Origin: Siphonodentalium dalli
Lineage: Eukaryota; Mollusca; Scaphopoda; Gadilida; Siphonodentaliidae
Length of the DNA stretch: 64,000 bases
NCBI GenBank assembly: GCA_032622095.1
Contig: CP136061.1
Location: 59,227,301 to 59,291,300 of the forward strand
Reading direction: 5' to 3'
The notes beneath the pieces were generated by a model. That model worked only from the letters and a program-made list of their open reading frames with translations. It had not been told where the DNA came from and ran no database searches. The position numbers and the translations under genes were made by a program. Positions 22,300 to 35,425 of this stretch are shown piece after piece (position 1 is the stretch's first letter; each line of letters begins with the position of its first letter).

Positions 22300-23590
22300 T
22301 CGTAAGACTCATACAGAATTTTAATTTGTAGAACATGTTCTAAAGCGAGTTACAGGTATTCAACTGATCTGCATGTTACGCAATGTTCTTAGCATTTAAA
22401 TAATGTAGCGAATCTGCCTGCTAAACTTTCAACCTGTATCTCTAATAGTATTGTGGGTGGACAGAACATTCCCCGTGAAGCCAAAGATATGTATATGTAT
22501 ATAGATGTTTATAGTTTGCATGGTATAATAAAATATATCACTGACTTATCTTGTCGTTGGTCTTATTTACTTAAACTAGGACAATATTATTCAGCGAAGT
22601 CCGTGCTCTAAAACTGTTATGGTTTATAGAAAAATACTTAGAGTAGATCAATTAGAATAATTACAACGGAGATTGCTTCAGTCAACTAAAAATACCACAC
22701 CAAGACCGTTTACCTTACTAGTATTTAAATTCGCGCAGTTCTATTTTTCCCTCAGTTTTGAATCTGCGCGATCACAGTTTCAGTTCTCAGTCGTTTCTGA
22801 AGATACATATGTATAACACACACGATCAAAATGGATTTACATCGTGAAAAACATAACTGCATCATCATTTTGTTGCGATGATGGATGTTTATATGCTCCA
22901 AATTATGACTCTAATATTGAAGTAGTTATTGCCTGGACATCAATGCAATGAACTCGAAAACAGAAAAACACAACTGCGAAGGCAACTGCCTTCAGAAAAA
23001 TCAACACCTGGTTGCGGGTTGTGATAACATAGCTAACTCAGACTGTATGGTTACGCTGTCACTCCAGGGTGGTGAATTGGGGGGGGGGGGGGTACTTTCA
23101 TGCACATGCAATCTATATGTGTATTTCAACCATTGTCGACGTTACCATGATTTGTACGTCGCTTGGCATTGGGTAATGGTTTAACTTTTGAATTTTTTTA
23201 TATCGGTTGACCGAATTTAACATAGGCCTACATGTATATGCGTACTTGTTTATGCAGTGTCCAACGTTTCGTAATGTATGTAACTCATCGACATAACTCT
23301 CTCGTTTTTCCCATTGTATATTTTAAATTCAGATTCGTACTATTTTTCGCTCAGTTTTAAATTCGCGCACCGACGGGGGCGCGAAAATTAGTACTGGGTG
23401 AATTTAAATACAAGAACTTTGATTCATGACGTCAACCGTCAGCTAAAAATATTCATCGCAAAAACCCGTTTACGTTGATCCGTTAAATTAAACGTCAAAA
23501 AATGCGTCATGTACCAGCTGCACGTACCAGGGAGAAGCTGATAAAAGTCGGGCGTTCGTTTTTTTATGTGTGTGGTAAAGTAACAAAATG
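22300..23590. other. Mostly unrecognised, with a repeated TTCGCGCA module
   Basis: AAATTCGCGCAGTTCTATTT with CCCTCAGTTTTGAATCTGCG (22730-22775) is echoed by GCTCAGTTTTAAATTCGCGC (23350-23370), probably remnants of one dispersed element. G13 near 23081 is a homopolymer. Two short ATG-led frames at 22831 and 22948 both encode an EKHNC motif near the start; no protein family recognised. Confidence 0.4.
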
Positions 23591-23599
23591 AAAGTGTCA

Positions 23600-26500
23600 A
23601 TCACACTAAAGCTCAACCTGAATATGGGATATTGTCAAATGTTACAGTTAATGGAGGGATAGGGAATGCGGACAGTTGGTGTGTCTATGTAATACTAAAC
23701 ACGCAACGGATTTAGTCATACAAAGAGTAAAATACAAGATGGCCACTGGCAGTCATGTTTTTAACTTAATTCGGAAAAAATGGTAAACTCACATATAGAG
23801 AACACTCCGAAGATCCATGTGAAGTTTGGTGACGATCGGATGAGAGATGTGACCTGTAATGTGTGCTGAAATATATAGTTATACAAAGAGTAAAATCCAA
23901 TGGCCACCATGTTTTTAACATAATTCGGAAAACTGGTAGGCCTAAGCTTCTCATCTAGAAGTCACTGGCATCCCGAAGATCCGTATGAAGTTTGGTGACG
24001 ATCGGATTAGAGAAGTGACCTGTATGGCGCACTAAATGATTCAGTCATAGAAAGAGTAAAATCCAAGATGGCCGTTGGCAGCCATGTTTTAACAGAATTA
24101 TGAAAAAATTATAAGCTACCATCGAGATGTCACCCCGATTATCCATATAAAGTGTGGTAACGATCGGATGAGGGGTCTGACCTGTAGGGTGTGCCAAAAT
24201 TTATAATTTAGTGATGCAAAGAGTAAAATACAAGATGGCTGCCAGCGGCCATATTTTTCGTCGAAAATCGTTCAATTCTATAGCTCCCATCTAGAGGTGA
24301 TCCCAAACAGGCCTGTAAATTTTAAAAACATTTCGGAAATAATTGTGGGATGCATGGCGTGCCGATGGATCCGAATTTGAAATCCTATAGCCCATATAGA
24401 GATCACCCCGAAGATCCATGTGAAGTTTGGTGATGATCGAACCAGGAAGTGGCATGTGTGGTGTGCCAAATGATTTAGTGATGCAAAGAGTAAAATTCAA
24501 GATGGTCCATATGAAGTTTGGTGACGATCGGGTGAGGGGTGTGACACGTAGGGTGTGATAAGGGATTACGTCATACCAAGCGTAAAATCCAAGATGGCCG
24601 CTGGCAGTCATGTTTTTTAAAACATAATTCGGAAATGAAATTGTCAATGACATTTTAGCTCAACTTGGGGAGGGGATAATTTCACGTGTTACAGTCAATG
24701 GATCGATTAGGAATGTGGAAAGTTGAAATGTCTGAGTATACTGGATATCAACATGAATATAAATATATAGAAAGTAACATCGAAGATGGCCGCTGGTGGC
24801 CACATTTTCCAAAGAAACTCAAAATATTTGGTAGGTCCCATCTAGTGGTCAACCCGAATATCAATGTGAAGTTTGGTGATGATCATATGAGGAATGTGGT
24901 CTGTGGGTGTGCTCATGGATTTAGTCATGCAAACAGTAAATTCCAACATGGCCACGCTTTTTAACGAAATTCGAAAAAAAGAAAGATTATTCCCATCATG
25001 TGGTCATCACGAAGATACATGTGCAGTTTAGTGACAATCGGACAAGGGATGTATCTAGGGTGTACCAAAGATTGTCATACAAAGAGTAAAATCCAAGATG
25101 GCCGCTGGCGGCAATGTTCTCCCAACGGAATTTGGAAAAGTGTTATGGCTCCTATCTAGTGGTCACCCAACATATCCATGTGAAGTTTGGTGACAATCGT
25201 ATCATGCAGGGATGTGGTATGCAGGGTGTGCTAAAGTATTTAATCATGCACAGAGTAAAATTCAAGATGGCTGTCGGTGGCCATGTTTTTCAAAAAAATG
25301 TTCAATTTTGATAGCTGCCATCTATAGGTGATCCTAAACATGCCTGTAATTGTTCAAAACAATTCTCCAATAAATGCGGACCACAGGGTATGCCGATACA
25401 TTCAAATTGAAATCTAAGATGGCTGTTGTCGGTCATGTTTTATCACACATTTCGGAAAAAAATATGGCTGCCATCTAGAGGTCACCCCGATGATCCATGT
25501 GAAGGTTGTGCCCAAGGATTTAGTCATGCAAAGAGCAAAATCCAAGATGGCTGCCGCCAGCAATATTTTATGGCAGAATAACCCCAAAATGACTCGTTGC
25601 CATCAACATGTCAATGTTAACAATGACAAATTTCATGATGATCAGACGAACATTCCGGCCTGTAGCCAGTTCTAATGGATTAAATTGTTAATTCCAATAT
25701 GGCTGCTACACATCTACATGTCAATGTCAACAGCCATGACAATTTTCATAATGATCTGATCAATGGCGCTATCGACATGTAGCCCATGCCAAAGGATTTA
25801 GTCATACAAAGAGTAAAATTAAAGATGGCTGCCGGAGGCCATGTTTTATGGCAGAATGACCACAAAATGACTCGTTCCCAACTATATGTCACCATTCATG
25901 ACAAATTTCATACTAATGGATTGAATTTCGAAATCCAAGATGTTTTCAACGAAATTCGGAAAACTTTGATGGCTCCCATCTAGAGGTCACCCCGATGATC
26001 CATATGGAGTTTGGTGATAGATGAGGTCTGTATGTTGTGCCCAAGGATTTAGTCGTGCAAAGACGGCGGCGGCCATGTTTTATGGACGAATGACCCCAAT
26101 ATGACTCGTTCCCATCTACATGTATTAACATCCACGACAAATTTCACGATGATCAGACTAACATTCCGGCCATTGGCCGTGCTAATGGATTGAATTTTGA
26201 AATCCAAGATGGCCACTGGCGGCCTTGACAAATTTCATAATGATCCAAGCAAAGGTACGACCTGTAGTCGGCGCAAAGGATCTACTCATGCAAAAAGTAA
26301 AATCCAAAATGACTCGTTTCCATGTGCATGTCAATATTAACATCCACGACACATAAGATACTATGGGTGGCGGGATGGGGTGGTGGGTGGGATATCATTA
26401 GACTACTTATTTATGTGGGCAGTAGCCTCTATACGGGCGCCTGTGGCGCATAAGATACTATGGGTGGCGGGATGGGGTGGTGGGTGGGATATAATTAGAC

Positions 26501-28740
26501 TACTTATTTATGTGGGCAGTAGCCTATATACGGGCGCCTGTGGCGCATAATATACTATGGGTGGCGGGATGGGGTGGTGGGTGGGATATAATTAGACTAC
26601 TTATTTATGTGGGCAGTAGCCTATATACGGGCGCCTGTGGCGCATAATATACTATGGGTGGCGGGATGGGGTGGTGAGTGGGATATAATTAGACTACTTA
26701 GGCCGTGCTAATGGATTCAAATTTGAAATCCAAGATGGGCGCCAGCGGCCATGTATTTTTTGACGAATGACCCAAAAATTACTCGTTCCCATCTAAATGT
26801 CAATATTAACATCCACGACACATTTCATGATGATCAGACGAACATTCCGGCCATTGGCCGTGCTAATGGATTGAATTTTGAAATCCAAGATGGCCACTGG
26901 CGGCCTTGACAAATTTCATAATGATCCAAGCAAAGGTACGACCTGTAGTCGGCGCAAAGGATCTACTCATGCAAAAAGTAAAATCCAAAATGACTCGTTT
27001 CCATGTGCATGTCAATATTAACATCCACGACACATAAGATACTATGGGTGGCGGGATGGGGTGGTGGGTGGGATATCATTAGACTACTTATTTATGTGGG
27101 CAGTAGCCTCTATACGGGCGCCTGTGGCGCATAAGATACTATGGGTGGCGTGATGGGGTGGTGGGTGGGATATAATTAGACTACTTATTTATGTGGGCAG
27201 TAGCCTATATACGGGCGCCTGTGGCGCATAATATACTATGGGTGGCGGGATGGGGTGGTGGGTGGGATATAATTAGACTACTTATTTATGTGGGCAGTAG
27301 CCTATATACGGGCGCCTGTGGCGCATAATATACTATGGGTGGCGGGATGGGGTGGTGAGTGGGATATAATTAGACTACTTAGGCCGTGCTAATGGATTCA
27401 AATTTGAAATCCAAGATGGGCGCCAGCGGCCATGTATTTTTTGACGAATGACCCAAAAATTACTCGTTCCCATCTAAATGTCAATATTAACATCCACGAC
27501 ACATTTCATGATGATCAGACGAACAGTTCGGCCTTTTGCCTGTACTAATGGATTGAATTTTGAAGCCCGTGCCAAAGGATTTCATGCAAAGAGTAAAATC
27601 CAAGATAGCTGCCGGCGGTCATGTATTATGGCCGAATGCCCCCAAAATGACTCATTCCCATTTACATGTCAATATTAACATCCACGACGAATTGTATGAT
27701 GATCAGACGAACTCTCCGCCTGTAGGCCGTGCTAATGGATTCAAATTTGAAATCCAAGATGGGCGCCAGCTGCCATGTATTTTTTGCCGAATGACCCAAA
27801 CATGACTCGTTCCCATCTACATGTCAATGACAACAGCCATGACAAATTTCATAATGATCCGACCAAAGGTACGACCGTGCTAATGGAATTGTTGGCGGAG
27901 TCTCCACGCACGTCGCACACACGGACGACGGATACCAACCCATGACAATAGCTCAAACTTTACAAAGTAAAGTTGAGCTTAAAATGGTAGACTCCCAGCA
28001 AGAGGTCACTCCGAAGACCAATATGAAGATTGGTGACGATCGGATGAGAGATGTGACCTGTAGATTGTGCTAAAGGATTTAGTAATAAAAATAGTAAATT
28101 CCAAGATGGCCGCTGGCAGCCATGTTTAAAAAAAAACAGAATTCGGAAAAAATAGTAAGCTCCCATCTATAGGCCATGCCGAAGACCAATATGAAGTTTG
28201 GTGGCGATCGATTGAGGGATGTGGCCTGTAGAGTGTGCCAAAGGATTTAGTGATCCAATGAGTAAAACCCATGATGGCCGCTGGCGGCTATGTTTTCCGT
28301 TGAAAATCGGGAAAATTGGTAAGCTCCCATCTAGAGGTCACCATGATGATCCACGTGCAGTTTGCTGATGATCGGGTGAGGGATGTGGCCTGTATGTTGT
28401 GCTAATGGACTCAAACTGAATTCCAAGATGGCCGCTGGCGGCCATGTTTTTCAACGAAATTCGGAAAAAATTGTAAGTTCCCATCTAGAGGTCACCCGAA
28501 CATATAGTCTTGTAACACTGACCACAGATAGCTGAGCATCTATCGGTATCGATTCGAGTCACGTGTGGAGAATATCCGAAGATCCATGTGAAGCTTGGTA
28601 ACGATCGGATGGGGGATGTGGCATGTAGGGTGTGCCAAAGAAAATTGTTGACGGATGCACGCTCATGCGCCCGGACGACGGACGACCAACCCACGACAAT
28701 AGCTCAAACGTTACAAAGTAAAGTTGAGCTAAAATGTCTC
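23600..28740. repeat. Five-kb array of diverged units carrying AAGATGGC
   Basis: Repeated module of very roughly 150-250 bp: AAAATCCAAGATGGCCGCTGG, GGCCATGTTTTT, TTCGGAAAA, CTCCCATCTAGAGGTCACCC, GATCCATGTGAAGTTTGGTG, ACGATCGGATGAGGGATGTG, then GTGCCAAAGGATTTAGTCAT. Many units are shuffled or truncated. Boundary sequences TTTAGCTCAAC (about 23614 and 24656) and AAAGTTGAGCTTAAAAT or its variant (about 27965 and 28720) suggest several elements with inverted AGCTCAAC ends joined in tandem. All ORFs inside are short and unrelated to known proteins. Confidence 0.85.
26147..27508. repeat. 681-bp tandem duplication with a nested 97-bp satellite
   Basis: The word ACATTCCGG occurs at 26161 and 26842, and GGGTGGCGGG at 26365 and 27046; both pairs are 681 bp apart. 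Within each copy, a 97-bp unit (TGGCGGGATGGGGTGGTGGG, ATTTATGTGGGCAGTAGCCT, CGGGCGCCTGTGGCGCATAA) repeats 3.6 times (26365, 26462, 26559, 26656 and again from 27046). The copies are nearly identical, so the duplication is recent or kept uniform. Confidence 0.92.
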
Positions 28741-29154
28741 TTTCGGTCAATTTGACGGCATGGCCAATTTGACGCATGAGTGGATAGCCCGACCCAAATA
28801 CCCCATTGAAACACCCCACCCCTCACCCCGGGTGTTCATATTGGGTATTTGGGCAGGCTACCAACACATGCCATCAAAATGGCCGATTTTTTTACCGTTC
28901 TCGAAAATATTCCATACCCCGTTTTCACCCCTCCGGGGGTGAGGGTGGGGATGTTTCGAGAGGGTATTTTGGACGGGCCACCCACTCATGCCGTCAACGT
29001 GGCCGAAATCCCTACCGTTCTCGAAAATCGTCCTTACCTCATGTTCACTCCCCCGGGATGGTACCCCCCGGGGTGTGATGGTGGGGGTAAGGGTGTTTCT
29101 AGTTGGTATTTGGGGCGAGACACCCACCATTGCCGTCAAATTGACCGAAAGAGT
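28737..29154. mobile_element. TIR element with 126-bp-like GC-richer repeats
   Basis: Left end CTCTTTCGGTCAATTTGACG, right end CGTCAAATTGACCGAAAGAG, a perfect 20-bp inverted repeat. The inside holds three diverged units (CCGTTCTCGAAAAT at about 28897 and 29016; GGGTATTTGGGC, GGGTATTTTGGAC, TGGTATTTGGGGC). The interior is less AT-rich than its surroundings. Overlapping ORFs on both strands are repeat-driven. Confidence 0.7.
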
Positions 29155-29205
29155 TATTTTTGAGAATAAGGAATAGGCAATAAGTTCCAAATGTCATGTT
29201 CGTGT

Positions 29206-30127
29206 CTGACGTTGGTATGTACTACACACCAACGTCAGACATGAACATGACATTACGATTACAATTACTTTTGATGTACATGATTACGATTACGATTACG
29301 ATTACTAGTTACATCTTTTCCAATATAATTGATTACGATTACAATTACTTCAGTAAATGTAATCGATTACTTTTTGATTACATCTGATTACAATTTTTAG
29401 TTTCCATTTTGATCGCATAGGAATAAATAATGAAATAAATCAAATTAAAATATAAAATTTGATTGAATAAAACATCACTACATAACATGGAAACAAGAAA
29501 CGACTGAAACAATAGAAAGAAGCAAGCAATAAACACATACACTTTTTGCATTGTATTGGTGAGGTTTCAGCATGAAGTTGTGCACCAACTTATTGGGAAT
29601 ATATTATGTTTTATGTGTATTTATTTATGTAGATATATTTTTACGCATACTATTTATGAAACTATCATTAGAAACAATTATAAATTATTTGCATGTTCTG
29701 TTAGATTCAATACCCAACACAATGAAAATAACATTAAGGTTTATTTGATGATATCCTGATGAGTGCAGTAAATGACAAACTAGATAATTAGGTCTACTGA
29801 TGTTCATCACACCTGCTTTATTCAGTTAATAATACAAAGTGTATCACATGAAAAAAATGTACTACTTTCTGATATGTTGTTTGTATCTGTGCACACTCCA
29901 CAGTAATACAATGTGGGACTATGCGTATCCAATAGCCATCCATATGGATATTTTAGTAAAAGTAATCAAAAAGTAATCAAAATGTAATCATGATTACATG
30001 TATATTTGTAAGTAATCGATTACGATTATGATAACTTGTAATAAAAAAATGTCATGATTACCGATTACAGGCGATTACTCCAAATTTTGTAATCAATTAC
30101 ATTGATTACGATTACCCCAACCCTGGT
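29206..30127. mobile_element. hAT-like element with GATTAC-repeat ends
   Basis: The inverted right end reads CAGGGTTGGGGTAATCGTAA, a hAT-type terminus. Both ends are rich in GATTACGATTAC words (29255-29400 and 29950-30120). The expected left CAGGG end is missing; instead there is a perfect hairpin TGTCTGACGTTGG...CCAACGTCAGACA (29203-29242). GTATGTAC or GTATGTAT lies beside both ends and may be a decayed TSD. No transposase. Confidence 0.55.
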
Positions 30128-30484
30128 ATGTATGTCGGAATTTGGTCAACTAGGACCCCGAAATCAACCCAGTAAACCGGAATCCGAGTAACTAAGACAC
30201 TCGCTCTGAAACGGAGGCCATAATAGTCTAGTCGTTTAGACTCGATGTTGAGGTGAACCAAGCACAAATTGTTAATAGGCTGTGTTTGGTGTCATTTAAT
30301 CTGGCAGAATCTGGGAACAACATATTTAAAATCCACTAAAATCAGCTTTGGTATGCTTTAGGAGAAATTGTCTACAGGTCTTTGAAATATGGTCCTATTG
30401 TTACTTTTATGTCCATATTTGGCGTTTTTGAATGTGACTATACCCATACAATAACATATAAATCCCCATTAATCCCAGGATTAA

Positions 30485-30979
30485 AGGCACGGGAGGCCTT
30501 AATTGTCGAAAATATTCATATTTGTTCCAAACACCGTAAACAGAAAAACATAGTAAAACGCACACAGTTTCGTTCATATATACCATGGCCATCGCGTAAA
30601 CAACATGTTATCATAAAGACCTACTATAGTTTACCTAAGCTAGAGCCTGATTGTGTTACAGAAGACAGCACAATGCTACTGGCTAATCACACACAACTGA
30701 CATAAACGCTCTTTATTAGTTCCATATCAGGAAATCACCAACAAAGAACGCTCTTTATGTTTACCATCATAATATAAACAAACACCAGAAAAGTAACTTT
30801 TTATGCTTTTGTTTACATAACAATGGTCAAATATATGACAATAACATACTATTTATGCGATATTTCTTATTTGTATACGACAAAGTCTGTCTACATTTTG
30901 ATGTTCTTTCTGTTTGTGGCGGATTTTGACGGGTGGAAATATTTTCACAGGATACCCACCGCCAAGGCCAACCGTACCT
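30485..30979. mobile_element. TTAA MITE, family F (Kolobok/T2-like), 495 bp
   Basis: TTAA at 30481-30484 followed by AGGCACGGGAGGCCTTAATT; the inverted right end reads AGGTACGGTTGGCCTTGGCG next to TTAA at 30980-30983. Further inner pairing involves GAAAATATT on both sides. The 107-codon frame that runs across the left boundary is chance. Confidence 0.7.
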
Positions 30980-31346
30980 TTAATCCCAGTCGTAATTTTT
31001 GGGTCAAAATAGAGGAATATGTATAACAAAAATAATGGTGAAATTGGAATCTTGTTATAGTAAACAAATCTGCCGACTACAAAAGCTGAGTCGAGTTCCC
31101 TGACTGCTAAATATGACCACACAATAACATGTCCTAAATGTTGATGCGTTCCGTGGAGGGATGGTCGTTATATTTGGGTAAAAAATGCAAACAAACAAAA
31201 ATGTGAGAAAATATGAATTTTAGTCCGGGAACCAGGTCGGTCAATGTGCACCCCAGGATTACACTTGATCTATGTTTGTTTTGTTCGTTAGGATGTTTGC
31301 TCTAACTATTTTGACTTTCGACTGTCCGTGTATGTAACAAACAATA

Positions 31347-31788
31347 TGTGACCCACCATATCAAATCCAGTCGGAAGTCGGGATTTTTTTTACCCTGTGC
31401 CAATGCATTCTCTTATATATGCGAGTCGACCATAGGTCGCCTCGCATATATAAGAGAATGCATTGGCCTAACAATTTTTTATCATGTTTTTTAAATAAAT
31501 CTTTCTTACAATTTTTAGGACATAAAATAAAAAAACATCCATACACATATATAGAAGCACCTAGAAGAGTGTCGTCTGCTCATGTTTGTCTGGGGCTCTG
31601 TATGGGTGAAATTATAAAATTGTTAAAGAATACAAGAACAAATTATTAAAATTGTAAAAAATTGTTAGACCAATGCATTCTCTTATATATGCGAGGCGAC
31701 CTATGGTCGACTCGCATATATAAGAGAATGCATTGGCACAGGGTAACAAAATCCCGACTTCCGACTGGATTTGATATGGCGGGTCACA
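31347..31788. mobile_element. TA-flanked element with a hairpin in each TIR, 442 bp
   Basis: TA, then TGTGACCCACCATATCAAAT; the inverted right end reads TGTGACCCGCCATATCAAAT followed by TA. Terminal repeats of about 130 bp each contain their own palindrome, CCAATGCATTCTCTTATATA around a GTCGACC/GGTCGCC core. The element can thus fold as two hairpins or as one long stem. A TA duplication suggests a Tc1/mariner-type MITE. Confidence 0.8.
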
Positions 31789-32249
31789 TATGGTTGCCAA
31801 GATAGCCTCCATTTCCGGGAGTATACACCGCTCACTTCAATGTCGTCTAATGTTATACTATGACAGAAACCTGCATCAGAAACACACTAGTCTTGTTGCG
31901 ATGGCATATGCCTGTCATCTCATGCAAAATATGACTGCAAAACAAAAAAAATGGCGGGGAAAATGGCATCCGGAAGTTGTAACATTTCACCAGATCTTTT
32001 CCTCTTATACGAAAACTATAGGTGTAAATGGCTAGTTGTGAAACCATACATAATCCGAGATTAGTAAGACATAGTCTGAGGATTTGACAATTCGGCGTTT
32101 CAAAGGTTCGCAATGACTGCAAAAATTGCGGTCGCAAGTCGACAATTGAATTATTTTTGTTGATTTTTCATTAGATCTTCACATATCGAATAATTGATAG
32201 CTAATAAGTAGTGATATATGCCACCAAAGCCGTCAACTACTCTCAGAAT

Positions 32250-33500
32250 TCATCAAATGAGTGTCCCAAACCACATAACGACTGTACCAAACAATACACA
32301 GAGTTACAAACCATCCACCAAGATTGCAAAACCGGAATGGTATCTCAGCCCACACAGATAGTGTCTCAAACCATGCATCTAGTGTTCCATCTAACATAAA
32401 TGAGTGTCCCAAACCACCCAAATGATGTCTCAATCCACCCGATTAGTGTCCCAATCCATTCAAGGAATGTTCAAAACCACACTGGTAGTGTCAAAGACAA
32501 AGCAAATAGTGTTCCAAACCACACCGGTTGTGTCCCAAATCATCAAACAGGTTTTCAAACTACACAATGTGTGTCCGTAGCCACCCAATGAGTGTTCCAA
32601 ACCATACAACGAGTGTGTCAAATCATTCAATGAGTCCCACACCACGCAAACTATTCAGTTGGTGTCCGAAACCACACAATGAGTGTCAAATATGCATCCA
32701 TTGTGTATCTTATGCCACACATCTAGTGTTCCAAGCTACCTGGGTAGTGTCCTATGTCATACAACAGTTGTCCAAAGCCACACAAATGTCGTCTCAGTCC
32801 ATTCAACTAATGTCACAAACGGCCCAATCAGTGACCCAACAAGTGTCCCAAATCCAACCAACTAGTGTCCTAAATCCATAGTGAGTGGCCCAATTAAACC
32901 ACACAATTGGTGTCCCAAACCATCCAACGGGTAGCGTGTGACCCAAACCATAAAACTAGTACCATCAACTGAGTGTTCCAAACCATCCAATGAGTTTACC
33001 AAACCATGGGTCACTCGCTGGATGGTTTGAGATATTCGATGGGTGGTTTTGTAAACTAGTTTGGGACACATATTAGGTGGTGTGTGGCATTCAGGGTGTG
33101 GTTTGAGACACTATTTGAATATTTTTAGACATCCTGTTGGTTTGATGCAAGCGTCGTGTGGCTTGGGATACTCAGTGTGTGGTTATGGACACATATTGGT
33201 TCATCTGGGACACCCATTGGATGGTTTATGGTACCCGGTTAATGGTTTGAGACACTCATTGGGTGGTTTGGGACCACCACATGCATGCATGATTTGGGAC
33301 ACTCTGTGGTGGCATATATATGGCAATCGTTAGATGGTTTGGAATATAATTGGGTTGGATTTGGCACAATTTTCGTGGGTTTTTTGGGGGACTCTAGTTG
33401 GGTGCATTGGGATACTTATTATGTGATTTGGGACAACAGTTATATGGACAGGGACACTCATCGGTTGGTTTGGTATACTATACTATTATAATGTGGTGGT
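32250..33500. repeat. Array of about 25-bp units that switches strand midway
   Basis: From about 32250 to 33005 the + strand carries units like AGTGTCCCAAACCACACAA. From about 33010 to 33500 it carries the complement, such as GGTTTGGGACACTCATTGGG. Units diverge 10-30% by eye. The switch lies at ACCATGGGTCACTCGC. Small ORFs here only reflect the repeat. Confidence 0.85.
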
Positions 33501-33519
33501 TTGAGAGGACCGTTGCGTG

Positions 33520-34400
33520 GTTTTAATCCTTATATATATTGTTTTTATACACTTGTTGTATAGCTCACTATTATCGAATTATTATTGGATACAATTAACG
33601 GTGGTGCAACTAGCTATTTACGCGAATAAATTTTGTCTAAATGGAAACAATTTGGTGTACTTTAGCGAATTTTGCCCAATTTTACAACTTTCGCCAGCTT
33701 TCGGTTGCCATTTTGTCAATATTATGGAAACTGATGTCCACAGTTCTGCTCAAATGGGCACTAGTAGTTCATATCTGACATAAAATTTGTATTCAGTACA
33801 CTGCAGTGTTCGAGTCAGGATGTTCTGGGCAATTTTTGGGACACGGAAGGCCCAATCCTCATGATATGGCTCACAATTATGCGTTATTTATTTAATATGG
33901 TATATGTAGGCACAAATGGCCATTTAAACCAATAGTTTCTTATATATAAATGAAAACTATCCGGTGAAATTTAGCGAAAATTGCCAAAATTTTACCACTT
34001 CCGGTCGCCACTTTGTCCGTCTTTTTGAATTTTGATCATCGAATGGTACACGAAATAACAAAATTTAATGTCAGTCATGATAACATTACAAATTTGCTTT
34101 TGTTGCATGTTTCTGTCATATTTATAACTTAAATTTAAATGCCTTTGAAGTGTATATTCCATCAGGAACGGAAAATTTGACATAAAAGCCAAACAATATA
34201 TGTCAAAAAGCTCTACAAAAATATCCCCAAAGCGGATTTTAGATATGTTTTTCCCCAGATGCTGCCCGACAAAATAACACACACGCACACACCCTCACCC
34301 TCACACACACAAAAAAAAACAGCTTAATGACAATTTGTTCTAGGTTCAATGCTTCAACGAACAGACTATTAGCTAGAATGTACTCAGTGTCTTACTGATC
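33520..34400. repeat. Second copy of the 0-0.8 kb dispersed repeat
   Basis: Shares CCAAAGCGGATTTTAG and CAATTTGTTCTAGGTTCAA with 690-805. A CA-rich microsatellite (34270-34320) is embedded. Non-coding. Confidence 0.45.
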
Positions 34401-34726
34401 TTTCCTATCGTGTACGGACTACAATACTGTGTTGGTCCATATTACGTGGATGTGTTACATAAAACTATGCAGTGGGTTGAATCGGTCATTTTATGAGTGT
34501 TGAAAATAAGTGGGAATGTTGGAATGCGGAGTCGGATCTGAATGACAGTAATGTCATCTCGATACTTGTATAGAGCGCAATAAGTGCTTACATCCGATGC
34601 ATGATTATTATCACGTAGACCCGCAAGCATTATGCACACTTAGTCAAGATCTGAAGATATGCAATACATTTGTATATGTCACAGCTAAAATAAATATTGC
34701 TAAAATAAGTGTATGACAACGAAATT

Positions 34727-35425
34727 GCACGATTTAAGCGCAATAAGATATTCCGTAAGTGGGCTTAAGCGCAATTACATCCTTATTGTACTTAAGCGTA
34801 ATTAATATCTCCCTCATGAGATCACCCCTCTGCAAATAGTAGAATCCGAATAGACCTACATGTGGACAGTCACCAGGTCACCTCGCCAATAAACTCCACC
34901 CATCGCACTATGGACTTCAAGAAATCACAAAATTTCAAGTTGTGGAGTTTAAAATTACAGGGCAATTGAAAAAAAACAAGGCAATCTCACACGACTTCCC
35001 CGTCATTTTGGGCTGAAGTTTGTGATAATGTTCTGCCAACCTCCCCCAAGCCGATCCACCCTGCCAGGTTTATTTTTTATAAACTTCTTGAAATGTGTCT
35101 CTCTGCACATGGTGTGATTCTTTTGGTGTGCCCGTTATTTAGTAAAGGTGATTTTTTTTACTAAATAACGGGAATACCAGATATATATTTCTTTGAAAAA
35201 CTCAAAACATTGGGCGACGATGGGGAAGTCGTATGATATTGCCAAAAAGAGCACGCCAATATGGGAGGCCAAATTCACATTTAATAATGAATTGCGCTTA
35301 AGCGCAATTGATTGCGCTTAAGCGCAAATGCCACATATTGTACTTAAGCGCAAATAGGGCATTTACGCTTAAGCGTAATTAATTACGCTTAAGCGCAATC
35401 AATTGCGCTTAAGCGTAATTGTGAC
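34727..35425. repeat. GCGCTTAAGCGC palindrome arrays, part 1
   Basis: CTTAAGCGCAATTA-type palindromes occur at 34730-34803, then densely at 35290-35420 as ATTGCGCTTAAGCGCAATTG. The intervening DNA is unique. CCAAATTCACATTTAATAAT before the second block reappears inverted at about 37120 after the part 2 array, so 35260-37150 is bounded by an inverted repeat. Confidence 0.85.

Noticed and set aside
29255-30120. GATTAC repeats considered as telomere-like DNA
   Set aside because: The unit is GATTAC with CGATTAC and AATTAC variants and lies at both ends of a hAT-like element; it is not a TTAGGG-type array and not terminal.
30382-30705. 107-aa ORF
   Set aside because: It crosses the left boundary of a TTAA MITE and has no protein-like features.
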